IMG/VR virus record: IMGVR_UViG_3300032323_003610
Location: 1-64,000 of that record
Length of the DNA: 64,000 nucleotides
Source: a virus
Strand: one strand, 5' to 3'
Under the pieces are notes generated by a model. It did not search any database and was not told the DNA's origin. It saw nothing but the letters and a program-made list of their open reading frames with translations. Below, piece after piece: positions 22,775-32,590 of this stretch. How positions within the stretch are numbered: position 1 is the first letter of the stretch; each line of letters opens with the position of its first letter. Made by a program: the position numbers and the translations under genes.

Positions 22775-25700
22775 TTAGAAGCGTCCTACTACCACTTCTA
22801 TTGTGCCTTCTGTACCATCAAAGTCTTCTAACGCCTTGCCAATCACAGTACCAACACGCGGATCTGCTTCGGCTCTAGCACGGCCTAGTCCAGCTGCAAC
22901 CATCATGTCACCTTTGCGCACTGTACCAACAACCTGACACGGTACACGACCTGTAAGTGCTACTGTTGCTACAAATGTTGCGGCTAGTCCGTCGTTCATG
23001 ATGTAGGCTGGATTTGTGGACACTATGCCTGCCACACGACGGTCGCTATCTACAGCATCCACAGTGACTTCTGCTGTGCCACCAAACACAACTACTGTGC
23101 CCGGAGCATAAGCCGCGTCAGCAGTGTATTTCTCTGCCAAGTCAGCGTACTGTGCTGATGATGCAAGAGCAAACACTTGATTAAATCTTGTAGAACTTGA
23201 TCCAATATTGCCCACACCATTGGCTTGACCGTTTACGATGTCTTTGTTAACAACAATCGCTCCTGTGCCGTTTGGAGTCAACACAATGTTACCGTTTGAT
23301 GCTGTGGTTCTAATGTCTAACTGACCTGAATCTTCAATGGCACCACTCAATAACAAGTTGCCACCGGTGATGTTGCCGGTGACGCTTGCCAATCCAGTAA
23401 TAAATGCACCTGTAGTGGCAAACACTGCCACGTTTGATGTTCCACCAATGCTAATATTGGCATTGCCACTAGGTGTTTGAATATCAATGCTTGTGGTGCC
23501 GTTTTGTATACGATCGCCTAAGATGTTTCCACTTAGCGTTGCATTACCAGACACACTCAAGTTGCCCACAATGTCTACCAGGCCTGGGCTGATGGTCATA
23601 ACTGTGGTGCCGGCCACGTTGCCACGTATGTTGCCACCACTGGACACAATTGACATGTTTGACGTGCCACTGGTAATAGCAGTGCTGTTGATGTTTCCAC
23701 CCAGGATACTTCCAGTGACACTAAGGTCTCCGGTTACATTGACCTGTGCGGCAGTGTCACTGACTCCAACCACAGCATTACCACTGGAATTGCTGATGCT
23801 AGTCACTGAGGTTGTTGTGGTGATTTGACGAACTTCAATTGCATCACCTTGAGCTGGAGCTTCTGTAAAGGTCAACACGCAGGTTGGATCTGTACCCGAC
23901 ACCGAGTATGCCGTGATTGGAATCTGTACCACACCGTTGATACTAACAATACAACTGTTGGTAGTCTGCGTTGAGTTTAACGTAAATGCCACTTGTGATC
24001 CATCACCAAAGAACTGCTCATTGGTAATAACTGTGAACTCTGGAACACCCACTGCGGTCCATTGACTGTTGTCATACAACTCTAGGTTATTGTTGGTGGT
24101 GTTGAAACGCACCATGCCGGTAACACCAACTGCTGGACGTTGTGCAGTATTTCCAACCGGTGTCAAGATTGAGTTGGTTGAGTTGAATGCCACAATAGCA
24201 TTGATTGTCTGTGTAGCACTGCCAAAGCTGGCTGTGCCTGTACCAGCATCCACATAAAACACATTGGCCACTGTGTCGCCGTTGACTGCAAAGTCCACGT
24301 CGCCGCCTGCTGTGTTGAAGTTTACACGACCATTTGTATCGGTGATATCATCACCAGAAATAACAATATTGCCGCCTTGTAGTTGGCCTGCTGTTGAAAT
24401 ATTACCAGCTATGATGTTGCCAGTAGCACTTACTGTACCGCCAGTTTGGACATTGCCGCCTGTGACTGTGCCTGTTACACTAGCACTTGATCCTGTTATA
24501 ACACCACCCACTGTGGAGGCGGCTGTTACTGTGCCACTTGCACTGACTGAGGTGCCAAACACATTTCCATTGAAATTGCTTGCATTAACGTTGCCGCCTA
24601 CTGTGACCAAATTGCTGGTCTTGTCAAATGTAAATCCTGATGTGGCATTGGTTGTGCCATTGTCATTAAATTCAACCTGTGTGTTGGCGCCTGGTGCACT
24701 GATGTTACCAGAAATATTACCAATAAAGTTGGCTGCAATTACATTGCCGGTGGCACTTACATTACCTGCCGTCAGTATGTTTGCACCAGTTACGTTGCCA
24801 CCTGCACTAACAGTGCCACCTGTGGCAATATTACCACCTGTAATAGTGGCAGTAGCACTGACTGTGCCACCTGTGGCTAGGTTACCCACTGTTGCAGTTC
24901 CTGTGACACTGGCTGTGCCGCCTGTTTGCAAATTGCCACCAGTTACTGTTCCAGTAGAACTAACCAGTCCACCTGTTAAAATATTTCCGCCGGTGATATT
25001 GCCAGTGGATGTTATTAGACCACCTGTGATAATGTTGGCGCCAGTTATTTCACCGGTAGCACTGACTGTACCACCAGTGGCTAGATTACCCACGGTTGCA
25101 GTGCCTGTGGCACTGATCAATCCACCTGTAAACACATTACCGCCTGTAACGGTACCTGTTGCACTTACTGTACCACCTGAGGATATGTTTCCAGTGGCAC
25201 TTACAGTGCCGCCCGTGGCTAGATTACCTGCAGTGGCCGTACCAGTTGCACTGATTATGCCGCCTGTTAAAACGTTTGCACCTGTGATGTTTCCTGCGGC
25301 ACTTACGGTGCCGCCGGTGGCCAAGTTGCCACCTGTAATTGTGGCTGTTGCACTAACAGTTCCGCCAGTAGCTAAGTTGCCACCTGTAATTGTGGCTGTT
25401 GCACTAACAGTTCCGCCAGTAGCTACATTACCCGCTGTGGCTGTGCCAGTTGCACTGACTGTGCCACCTGTAAGAATATTTGCACCTGTAACATCGCCGC
25501 CTGCACTGACTGTGCCACCTGTGGCTATGTTGCCTGCTGTAACAGTACCAGTAGCACTTACTAGGCCTGCTGTTTGTAAATTACCAGTTTGTGTTGTTCC
25601 AACCACACTCAGTGTGGTCAAATTGCCAACTGATGTTAGGCTTGAAAAGGTTACGTTGGGACTTAGGGTGTTGCCAATCAGGTTACCAGCATTGACACTA

Positions 25701-28700
25701 GAAGCTGCTACACCTGTCAATTGTGAACCGTCACCTAAGAAAAAGCTTCCGGCACCTGCTGTAATATTTCCTGCAGAACTTACAGTACCACCAGTAGCAA
25801 TATTACCTGCTGTTATTGTAGCAGTAGCACTCACAGTGCCACCTGTGGCAATGTTGCCGCCTGTTACTGTGCCTGTTGTGCTGAGACTTGTACCAGTTGC
25901 AGCACCAATATTTGGTGTTGTAAGATTTGCGCCTGCTTTGACACTGATGTTTCCTAAGCCATCAAATGCTGTGGTGTTGTTGTCAACTTTGGCCGAGAAT
26001 ACTGTGCCGGTTAAACTTAAACCAGCCGATGTGTTGGCCGAGTATACTTGAGTAGAACTGAACTGGGCAAATTGTATATTGCTGGTGCCGAATACAATAG
26101 GAGTAGTTGGAGCATCAACAATAAATGCAGATCCAGCATTGACGTTACCGCTGGTTGTAAAGAAGTAATCGTTGAGACCCAAAGCAAATGCATTGCCGGT
26201 GCCAGCAGTATCTTCGTCGGCAGCTCGTGTAATTACCGTGGCATTGGACCAAACATAGACACCGTTTTGTACAGCGTTGGCTTGATCTTTGACCAAGATA
26301 CGTGTGCCCACGGTCTGAACGTTGCCTGTATCAATAAGATTAAACGAACCTGTAGTGGTCAATGTTGCGCCAATACCATTGGCCGCGCCGTTGGGTTGAG
26401 CATAGGTAACTGTACCACCTGTGGCTGTTTCCAAGGTGGTGTTTGTGGATACAAAGACTGCTTGGTGAAAAGAGATAGCAGTGCTGACCATGTTGTCAAC
26501 ATAGTATTTGCTGGCTGCGTCAGCGTCCTGTACTGGATTCAATTGCAAGCCATTGATATATGTGTTGGCCAATACAACATTGCCCGTTGTCTCAAGATTT
26601 AGGTTGCCTGCGCCGGCACGCAATGTTAGTGTTGTTGCGCCATAAACTTGTGGAGCATTGAGATTGCCGCCAGTGATGTTGCCTGTTCCACTGACAACTC
26701 CAGAACCAAATAACAAGTTACCACCAGTGATGTTGCCGCCGGCACTTATTGTGTTGCCTGTGGCAAAGTTGCCGCTGACAGTGTTGCCTGCTACACTCAA
26801 ATTACTCAACACACCTACACTTGTCAAACTTGAACCAACTACGTTGTTTGCAAGGAATGTGCCTGTTAATGTTTCTGCATTGGCTGATGAAGCAACAACT
26901 CCTGTTAACTGTGATCCGTTACCAATGAAAAAACTTCCAGAGCCGGCTGTGATGTTTCCTACAGCACTTACAGTGCCGCCAGTGGCCACGTTGCCGCCTG
27001 TGATATTGCTTGTAGCACTAACAGTTCCACCTGTGGCAATATTGCCACCTGTGATAGTACTAGTAGCACTTACTGTGCCACCTGTGGCTAAGTTACCTGC
27101 TGTGGCTGTGCCGGTAGCACTTACTGTGCCACTTGTGACAATATTACCTGCTGTGGCTGTACCTGTGGCACTGACAACGCCGCCGGTTAAAATATTGCCG
27201 CCAGTGACGTTGCCACCTACACTAGCTGTTCCACCTGTGTTTATGTTGCCTACTGTGGCAGTGCCAGTGGCACTAATCAGTCCATTTATTAGAACATTAG
27301 CACCTGTGATATTTCCAGTAGCACTAACTGTACCACCTGTAGCTATATTGCCACCTGTGATAGTGGCAGTAGCACTGACTGTGCCACCTGTGGCCACGTT
27401 GCCTGCTGTAACCGTGCCAGTTGCACTGACTGTACCACCTGTTAAGATATTTGCGCCGGTGACATTGCCACCAGCACTTGCAGTTCCTGCGGTTGCTAAA
27501 TTTCCAACTGTGGCTGTGCCTACTGCTGATAAAAATCCGTTGCTCTGAATGTTACCGCCGGTGATTGTTCCAGTTACGTTGGCAGTGCCGCTGGTAGTTA
27601 AACTACCACCGGTAATATCACCTGTGGCACTGATCAATCCACCTGTAAACACATTACCGCCTGTAATTTCTCCGGTGGCGCTTACATTACCGCCTGTGTT
27701 AACATTACCTGCTGTAACATTTCCAGTGGCACTAATCAATCCAGCCGTTTGTAAATTACCCGATTGTGTTGTTCCACTAACACTGAGACTGGTTAGTGTA
27801 CCAACTGTTGTGAGGCTGGAAAAAATTACATTTGGACTTAAAGTATTACCAATCAAGGCATTGGCATTGACGCTACTAGCAGCAACACCTGTTAACTGGC
27901 TGCCGTTGCCCAAGAAAAAACTTCCCGAGCCGGCTGTAATGTTACCTGCAGCACTTACAGTACCACCTGTGGCAATATTACCACCAGTAATTGTGCTAGT
28001 AGCACTGACCGTGCCACCTGTTGCTACATTACCTGCTGTGGCTGTGCCAGTGGCACTTACATTGCCGTCTGTAAGAATATTGCCGCCGGTGATTGTGCTG
28101 GTGGCACTTACAATGCCGCCTGTTAAAATATTAGCACCTGTGATATTAGCGCCGCTGATGATGTTGCCTGTGGCACTGACCAATCCTGCTGTCAAAAGAT
28201 TACCACCAGTGATGTTGGCGGTGGCATTAACTGCGCCAATCAGGTTGCCCACTAGACTGCTTGTTCCGCCGACTACAATATTGCCGGTAACGTTGGCACT
28301 GCCGGTGGCAAAGTTGGCATAACTGTCGATTGCCACAGTTGTGGTGGTAATGTTTGACGTGGTAAAAACCGTAACAAATGTGCCTGCGCTTTCGTCCCAT
28401 ACAAATGCAATATTGGTTTCGTCGCCGCGATCTCCAATAAATCCAATGTCCACTGCTGGTGCGCCGGTTGCAGTCGATGCCAGTAAAATAATTGGATCTT
28501 CAATTGTGACAATAGTGGTATCAATTGCAGTACTATTGCCCTGCACCGTAAGATTGCCAGCTACAGTTAGATCTGAACCGTAGGTTAAATTATTGGCAAT
28601 TTTTCCTGCCGTAATCGAATAATTTTGTAATTTGGTGTTGGCATTAATGCCCAGCAACACGTTGCCTGCTGATGCATCTGTTATCTGATTGTTATTAATT

Positions 28701-28714
28701 CTTGTTACGGCCAT
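22775..28714 (-). CDS. Giant repetitive tail-fibre protein, 1979 aa
   Basis: Starts MAVTRINNNQITDASAGNVL with GGAGAG before the ATG. The N-terminal ~170 residues form an attachment-type region (YGSDLTVAGNLTVQGNSTAI, IEDPIILLASTATGAPAVDI). A long repeat array follows with a 17-residue unit like GGTVSATATITGGNLAT, interrupted by conserved SGSFFLGNGSQLTGV blocks and a globular insert (YYVDNMVSTAISFHQAVFVS). Near the end are a GDGSQVAFTLNSTQTTN module and the C-terminal SAQYADLAEKYTADAAYAPG domain ending TIEVVVGRF. It is probably a long trimeric fibre that finds the host. The late promoter core is at 28768-28773. Confidence 0.85.
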   Translation of the reverse strand: MAVTRINNNQITDASAGNVLLGINANTKLQNYSITAGKIANNLTYGSDLTVAGNLTVQGNSTAIDTTIVTIEDPIILLASTATGAPAVDIGFIGDRGDETNIAFVWDESAGTFVTVFTTSNITTTTVAIDSYANFATGSANVTGNIVVGGTSSLVGNLIGAVNATANITGGNLLTAGLVSATGNIISGANITGANILTGGIVSATSTITGGNILTDGNVSATGTATAGNVATGGTVSATSTITGGNIATGGTVSAAGNITAGSGSFFLGNGSQLTGVAASSVNANALIGNTLSPNVIFSSLTTVGTLTSLSVSGTTQSGNLQTAGLISATGNVTAGNVNTGGNVSATGEITGGNVFTGGLISATGDITGGSLTTSGTANVTGTITGGNIQSNGFLSAVGTATVGNLATAGTASAGGNVTGANILTGGTVSATGTVTAGNVATGGTVSATATITGGNIATGGTVSATGNITGANVLINGLISATGTATVGNINTGGTASVGGNVTGGNILTGGVVSATGTATAGNIVTSGTVSATGTATAGNLATGGTVSATSTITGGNIATGGTVSATSNITGGNVATGGTVSAVGNITAGSGSFFIGNGSQLTGVVASSANAETLTGTFLANNVVGSSLTSVGVLSNLSVAGNTVSGNFATGNTISAGGNITGGNLLFGSGVVSGTGNITGGNLNAPQVYGATTLTLRAGAGNLNLETTGNVVLANTYINGLQLNPVQDADAASKYYVDNMVSTAISFHQAVFVSTNTTLETATGGTVTYAQPNGAANGIGATLTTTGSFNLIDTGNVQTVGTRILVKDQANAVQNGVYVWSNATVITRAADEDTAGTGNAFALGLNDYFFTTSGNVNAGSAFIVDAPTTPIVFGTSNIQFAQFSSTQVYSANTSAGLSLTGTVFSAKVDNNTTAFDGLGNISVKAGANLTTPNIGAATGTSLSTTGTVTGGNIATGGTVSATATITAGNIATGGTVSSAGNITAGAGSFFLGDGSQLTGVAASSVNAGNLIGNTLSPNVTFSSLTSVGNLTTLSVVGTTQTGNLQTAGLVSATGTVTAGNIATGGTVSAGGDVTGANILTGGTVSATGTATAGNVATGGTVSATATITGGNLATGGTVSATATITGGNLATGGTVSAAGNITGANVLTGGIISATGTATAGNLATGGTVSATGNISSGGTVSATGTVTGGNVFTGGLISATGTATVGNLATGGTVSATGEITGANIITGGLITSTGNITGGNILTGGLVSSTGTVTGGNLQTGGTASVTGTATVGNLATGGTVSATATITGGNIATGGTVSAGGNVTGANILTAGNVSATGNVIAANFIGNISGNISAPGANTQVEFNDNGTTNATSGFTFDKTSNLVTVGGNVNASNFNGNVFGTSVSASGTVTAASTVGGVITGSSASVTGTVTGGNVQTGGTVSATGNIIAGNISTAGQLQGGNIVISGDDITDTNGRVNFNTAGGDVDFAVNGDTVANVFYVDAGTGTASFGSATQTINAIVAFNSTNSILTPVGNTAQRPAVGVTGMVRFNTTNNNLELYDNSQWTAVGVPEFTVITNEQFFGDGSQVAFTLNSTQTTNSCIVSINGVVQIPITAYSVSGTDPTCVLTFTEAPAQGDAIEVRQITTTTSVTSISNSSGNAVVGVSDTAAQVNVTGDLSVTGSILGGNINSTAITSGTSNMSIVSSGGNIRGNVAGTTVMTISPGLVDIVGNLSVSGNATLSGNILGDRIQNGTTSIDIQTPSGNANISIGGTSNVAVFATTGAFITGLASVTGNITGGNLLLSGAIEDSGQLDIRTTASNGNIVLTPNGTGAIVVNKDIVNGQANGVGNIGSSSTRFNQVFALASSAQYADLAEKYTADAAYAPGTVVVFGGTAEVTVDAVDSDRRVAGIVSTNPAYIMNDGLAATFVATVALTGRVPCQVVGTVRKGDMMVAAGLGRARAEADPRVGTVIGKALEDFDGTEGTIEVVVGRF
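24400..25620 (-). repeat. Array of 51-bp in-frame repeats, block 1
   Basis: Units of 51 bp encode the 17-residue motif GGTVSATATITGGNLAT and variants. Two adjacent copies starting near 25325 and 25376 are virtually identical in DNA, showing recent duplication. Other copies are diverged. Confidence 0.8.
26940..28240 (-). repeat. Array of 51-bp in-frame repeats, block 2
   Basis: The same 51-bp family as the block at 24.4-25.6 kb, interrupted near 27.8-27.95 kb by a non-repeat segment that also occurs near 25.6-25.75 kb and 26.8-26.95 kb (the FLGNGSQLTGV block). Higher-order duplication of whole repeat groups is likely. Confidence 0.72.
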
Positions 28715-28767
28715 GGCTCTCTCCAGTTTATGGTCTTAACAGCCGCGAATTTTTCAAGGCTATGACA

Positions 28768-28773
28768 TATTTA
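28768..28773 (-). promoter_or_regulatory. Late promoter core TAAATA upstream of giant fibre gene
   Basis: Gives a leader of about 47 bases before the ATG at 28714. An odd palindrome, ACAAATG-A-CATTTGT, lies just upstream at 28785-28799. I see nothing else in the 170-base gap to 28884. Confidence 0.5.
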
Positions 28774-28884
28774 CCAAGGTCGTGACAAATGACATTTGTG
28801 CGCGGTTTATTTGCACTATATTTGCTCAAGAGCTAATTGTGTGTAAAAATGCGTGTTTTTGATACCGCTAGACCAGGATTTGTA

Positions 28885-29889
28885 TTACAAATATCTGATG
28901 TCGATCACGTCACTCACTGCTGGAGCTTCAGTAAAAATCAAGTTTACACTGGGGCTTGGACTGATGTTGTAAGCAGTTCCAGGCAACTGAGTCACTCCGT
29001 TCAGCATGATCAAGGCCGCAGCGCTGGTGGTTGATCGATTCAAGGTAAATGCCACAGTGGTTCCGTCACCGTTGAATGTTTGATTGGTCACGCCGCTTAC
29101 AATTTGATCCCACTCGGTACCATCGTACACTTCAACTCGTAAGTTGTCAGAGTTGAATCTCATGGTGCCTTCGCTGGCAGGACTAGGGCGTTGAGCAGTG
29201 TTACCCACAGGTAAAATTAAACCGGTTGTGGTGTCAATTGAAACGATTCCATTACCAGTGGGCTGAATAAAGATATTGGCAATGGTACCATCTGTGGTTA
29301 TAGTTGTATTGGAAATTTGCAAATTGCCAATACTGACATTACCGGGCTGATTTGTAACACCAATTGCACCTACGTATTCGTAACCTGAAATATAAACCAC
29401 GTTTCCTGCGGTCAATACTGTTGGAATTGTTTCTCCAATAAAGTTCAGCACTCCTGCTTGTGTGTCAAAGTAATATTCGCCAACTCCGCCAATGCCCGCG
29501 GCAAATATTTGAGTGCCAGTGGCTTGAATGTTGGCTGCTGCTGCAGGTCCTACATATACTTTAGGCAACCAGGTAGCACCCATTTCCTGCGGAATCCAAT
29601 AAGATACACCTGACAGCCAGGTTGGATATATGTTGCCAATGGGCGGAACTGTGGTATCTGCCACACACTGCACTGAATTGCTGTTTATTCGAGCGTTTGA
29701 AATTCCCGAGACAGCTTGAGCCGTGGCGGGTATCTGATTGCTTTCCATCCAGATAATGTCACCGCGCAAGAAAGCAGGGCTAGCGATACTTTCGTTGCTG
29801 GCGCTTTTGACTGTGCTGTTGGCTGTTTTTGCAACACCCTGCAGTTTTTTAAACAGTAGGTCAACGTATTGTGCTATTGAGACGGCCAT
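28885..29889 (-). CDS. Tail-fibre-associated protein with GDG-FTLN module
   Basis: A 334-residue protein starting MAVSIAQYVDLLFKKLQGVA at 29889, where TAATG couples it to the stop of the previous fibre gene. The middle (WMESNQIPATAQAV, IYPTWLSGVSYWIPQEMG) looks like a phage structural domain. The C-terminus has a module shared with the genes at 31866 and 22775: VGNTAQRPSPASEGTMRFNS, then FNGDGTTVAFTLNRST and a GVTQLPGTAYNISPS segment. This module repeats across the fibre block and probably forms a connector or tip. Exact role unknown. Confidence 0.74.
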   Translation of the reverse strand: MAVSIAQYVDLLFKKLQGVAKTANSTVKSASNESIASPAFLRGDIIWMESNQIPATAQAVSGISNARINSNSVQCVADTTVPPIGNIYPTWLSGVSYWIPQEMGATWLPKVYVGPAAAANIQATGTQIFAAGIGGVGEYYFDTQAGVLNFIGETIPTVLTAGNVVYISGYEYVGAIGVTNQPGNVSIGNLQISNTTITTDGTIANIFIQPTGNGIVSIDTTTGLILPVGNTAQRPSPASEGTMRFNSDNLRVEVYDGTEWDQIVSGVTNQTFNGDGTTVAFTLNRSTTSAAALIMLNGVTQLPGTAYNISPSPSVNLIFTEAPAVSDVIDIRYL

Positions 29890-31835
29890 TAGTTGCTCGC
29901 TGCCTTGAGTGAAAGGCCAGTAACTGACTGACCTGAGGTTAATGCTATACGAATATAAATTTCGTTGGTGGCTGTGCTGGAACTTGATACTGTGCCAAAG
30001 GTACAGGTTTTGCTGGTGCTGGCCACTGTGGTGTTCAATTGCACAACTCCGCCCAACGAGCATCCATCACTGCCATTACCTGGACTGTTGACTCCGGGAT
30101 ATCCACTTCCGGCATAGGCCTGAGACATGTCAATCCATCCATTTGCACCAGAACTAGAATCAATTACACTGCCAGGCAGTGCTACCCACATACCAGCTAT
30201 GTTACCGGCATAGGTAATGTCAAATTTACTCACTGCGGTACGCACAAATTCAAATGTAAAATATTGTGTTCCACTTCTGCCTGCACTTAGGTTGGGTCCA
30301 GCTGGCAGATAGCCAGTTGAATAATTTGTTTGATCGTGTCTGAGTACGCCTTGTACGCCACTGCCGACTACTGTGGCGTCATAAGTTTGTAGTGTGCTGG
30401 ACTGACTGTTAAACGCAGTTGCGTTGGCAGTATAGGGCGGAGTATTTCCTGTGCCAGGATTTATGATACGAACTGCATTTCCACTTCCGGTGCCCACCGC
30501 AGTTACCACAATGTTACCTTCGTCGATGGCAGTTGCTGTACCTGATTTGTACAATACTATATTACCAAGGGCTGTGGTCAATGTCAACGTGCCTGTGGCA
30601 TAACTGTTGTTCACAGACAAACTTGGGCCTGTGGCACTGCCTCCAAATCCGGTTGTAACTGCGGCTGTGGTAGTAAAGCTGGCTGATTGAAAAGCGTTTA
30701 GTGTGTTGCTGCCAATGTTGCTGGCATTGTAATTTACACTAGCAGGAGCGGCAAAGCTTCCGCCGGCCGAGCCTGTGGACAACACATTGGATGTTGGGTA
30801 AGTATTGCCCGACACATTGGCCACTGTGGTGCCAATGGCGAATTGGTTGACGTTGGTGTAAAATGGTATGGTACTGCTGTACAGTAACGTAGGCGACCCA
30901 GGTGGGGTCATTGTGGTACTGGTGAAACTGGGTGTGCTGGGACTGCTGTTGTCGTAGTACCAGACAGGTGTGTTGGTATTGGCTGTGGCCGAATCTGCAA
31001 TATAAATTTCGTTCCATCCGGCAGGTGCAGACGTGCCAGAGATAGCGGCACTAAACACATACCAAAATCCAGCGGCAATGTTGGCATTGGCCGAATTATA
31101 ATCAAAGTTGTTGGTGATAACCAAATTGCCACCATATGTGCCGTTGGCACTAGGACTAGCATTGGTGTTTAATGTAACGTTGCCAACGTTGGCTCCATTG
31201 CGCACAGCGGTAATAGTCCCAGAGTCGCCTGGACCCACTGTGCTGATAGTGTTGGTAGCATAGGTAGCGGCTCGACGAACTGAGGTTACGGTTGTGCCAG
31301 CTGCCACTGATTTATTTGCGCCAGGTGTATTGTCTGTTTGAACAATATTGGCCATTCTATATGTAGAGAGGCTTGAAATAGCAAGTGTCTGGCCACCTGG
31401 AAAATTACTCGGGCTTGGCGGTACCAGTTTTCCTAATACTGTATTAATTTGGACCATGCCATCTGTGACAAACGTGTTGGCTGTGAGCGTGACTGCGTTG
31501 CTGATTAGATTGCCGGCGCTGGGCGTGCCCAATATAATAGCATTACCTATCACACCGCCGCCAACGTTGCCCACTGCTTGGTCTACATAAAATTTAGTTG
31601 TGGCATCTGTGTTAGCCACAGGTTCTGCTAGGTTGTTGATGTTGATATTACCAGCACTGATATTACCAATGTTAGAAATAGTAACATTTCCAACTGTAAT
31701 CACGCCGGCTACTTCGAGGGTGGATGTTGGGCTAACAGTATTAATGCCCACATTGGCATTGCTAATAGACAGATCAATGCCGTCTCTTTCAAGATTGCTT
31801 GATAAAATCTGTCCTTTTACATAATTGACTGCCAT
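29889..31835 (-). CDS. Large fibre-like protein, 648 aa
   Basis: Starts MAVNYVKGQILSSNLERDGI with AGGGAT before the ATG and a late promoter core at 31855-31860. The N-terminal ~90 residues (NVGINTVSPTSTLEVAGVIT, then NTDATTKFYVDQAVG) carry the INT-x-SPTSTLEV motif typical of fibre and appendage proteins. The remainder is Thr, Ser, Asn and Gly-rich with no long exact repeats, ending with a lectin-like stretch (WIDMSQAYAGSGYPG). It is the head of a four-gene coupled fibre cluster. Host-binding is inferred. Confidence 0.74.
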   Translation of the reverse strand: MAVNYVKGQILSSNLERDGIDLSISNANVGINTVSPTSTLEVAGVITVGNVTISNIGNISAGNININNLAEPVANTDATTKFYVDQAVGNVGGGVIGNAIILGTPSAGNLISNAVTLTANTFVTDGMVQINTVLGKLVPPSPSNFPGGQTLAISSLSTYRMANIVQTDNTPGANKSVAAGTTVTSVRRAATYATNTISTVGPGDSGTITAVRNGANVGNVTLNTNASPSANGTYGGNLVITNNFDYNSANANIAAGFWYVFSAAISGTSAPAGWNEIYIADSATANTNTPVWYYDNSSPSTPSFTSTTMTPPGSPTLLYSSTIPFYTNVNQFAIGTTVANVSGNTYPTSNVLSTGSAGGSFAAPASVNYNASNIGSNTLNAFQSASFTTTAAVTTGFGGSATGPSLSVNNSYATGTLTLTTALGNIVLYKSGTATAIDEGNIVVTAVGTGSGNAVRIINPGTGNTPPYTANATAFNSQSSTLQTYDATVVGSGVQGVLRHDQTNYSTGYLPAGPNLSAGRSGTQYFTFEFVRTAVSKFDITYAGNIAGMWVALPGSVIDSSSGANGWIDMSQAYAGSGYPGVNSPGNGSDGCSLGGVVQLNTTVASTSKTCTFGTVSSSSTATNEIYIRIALTSGQSVTGLSLKAASN

Positions 31836-31854
31836 GGATTATCCCTGTATAGGG

Positions 31855-31860
31855 TATTTA
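31855..31860 (-). promoter_or_regulatory. Late promoter core of the fibre cluster 28.9-31.8 kb
   Basis: CTAAATA followed by AGGGAT and the ATG at 31835. It drives the coupled genes at 29889-31835 and 28885-29889. Confidence 0.5.
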
Positions 31861-31865
31861 GCTGA

Positions 31866-32264
31866 TTAGTTAGTGGTATGAATCACATTGATCGGTACAG
31901 TGTTGGGTGGAGCCGATGTAAATGTAATGTTAAGACCGCCGTCAACTGTGTAGGCTGTGGCTGGATCCTGATAGATTGAGCCCACAAACACAATGATCTG
32001 AGTGGTTGTGTCTTGGGCGATACTCATGGTAAACACCGTGGTACTGCCATCGCCCACAAAGTCATCCACAGTATAGGTTATACTGCCACCAGTGCTGAGC
32101 GAATTCCACATTGATCCATTGTAAAATTCTACTAGGCCAGTGTCGGTGTTGTAACGAATCATGCCAAAAGCAGCGTTGTCTGGGCGGGTGGCCGAACTGC
32201 CAGTGGGCAATACCACTCCACTGCTGCCACTTTGCAGGCGGCGATTTTTTACAAAATATCCCAT
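31866..32264 (-). CDS. Short fibre-module protein, 132 aa
   Basis: Starts MGYFVKNRRLQSGSSGVVLP at 32264, coupled by TAATG to the upstream gene. It is essentially a stand-alone copy of the module seen at the end of the protein at 28885-29889: GSSATRPDNAAFGMIRYNTD, then VDDFVGDGSTTVFTMSIAQD and YQDPATAYTVDGG. Stand-alone and fused copies of this module in one locus suggest exchange of modules between fibre genes. Probably a structural fibre connector. Confidence 0.7.
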   Translation of the reverse strand: MGYFVKNRRLQSGSSGVVLPTGSSATRPDNAAFGMIRYNTDTGLVEFYNGSMWNSLSTGGSITYTVDDFVGDGSTTVFTMSIAQDTTTQIIVFVGSIYQDPATAYTVDGGLNITFTSAPPNTVPINVIHTTN

Positions 32265-32581
32265 TAAATTGTGGTATACGAAGTGACCGCGGTCACTGTG
32301 TTGGCTGTGGTTATTACCTGTACAAAGTCTCCGGCGCCCAACAATAATTTTTCTCCAGCGGCATAAAGTTGGTAGGTGTCTCCACTGGCCAATGGCAATG
32401 CATATAAAATTTGATTGCTGGTTGTTGCAGTTCCACTGCTGGGCACTACAAATACGTTGGCAGTTACGTTGGCAGGACCCCAATTGTTCAAGCTGAGCCA
32501 GGTAATAGCAGTGTTACCGCCGCTGGTATAAACTGTATTACCAACTACAGTGTTGCTGATCACTTGTGTTGTTATTGTCAT
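32264..32581 (-). CDS. Small structural protein, 105 aa
   Basis: Starts MTITTQVISNTVVGNTVYTS, with AAGGAATAA upstream of the ATG. It is beta-rich (NTAITWLSLNNWG, NVTANVFVVPSSG, YQLYAAGEKLLLGAG) and resembles small fibre or decoration domains. It is translationally coupled to the next gene. No family recognised. The context in the fibre block suggests a tail role. Confidence 0.65.
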   Translation of the reverse strand: MTITTQVISNTVVGNTVYTSGGNTAITWLSLNNWGPANVTANVFVVPSSGTATTSNQILYALPLASGDTYQLYAAGEKLLLGAGDFVQVITTANTVTAVTSYTTI

Positions 32582-32590
32582 TTTTATTCC

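Noticed and set aside
24264-28322. Long plus-strand open frames rich in Pro, Val and Leu opposite the giant fibre gene
   Set aside because: They are the antisense of the 51-bp repeat array. The repeat lacks stop codons in that frame, which creates long false frames with repetitive TVPPVA-type sequence and no ribosome-binding sites.
29890-30063. 58-residue extension of the fibre protein at 28885-29889
   Set aside because: Out-of-frame reading of the upstream fibre gene. The TAATG start at 29889 gives a sensible N-terminus.
32265-32483. 73-residue extension of the short fibre-module protein
   Set aside because: It overlaps the previous gene in another frame and is Cys/Arg-rich nonsense. The TAATG-coupled ATG at 32264 fits the module.
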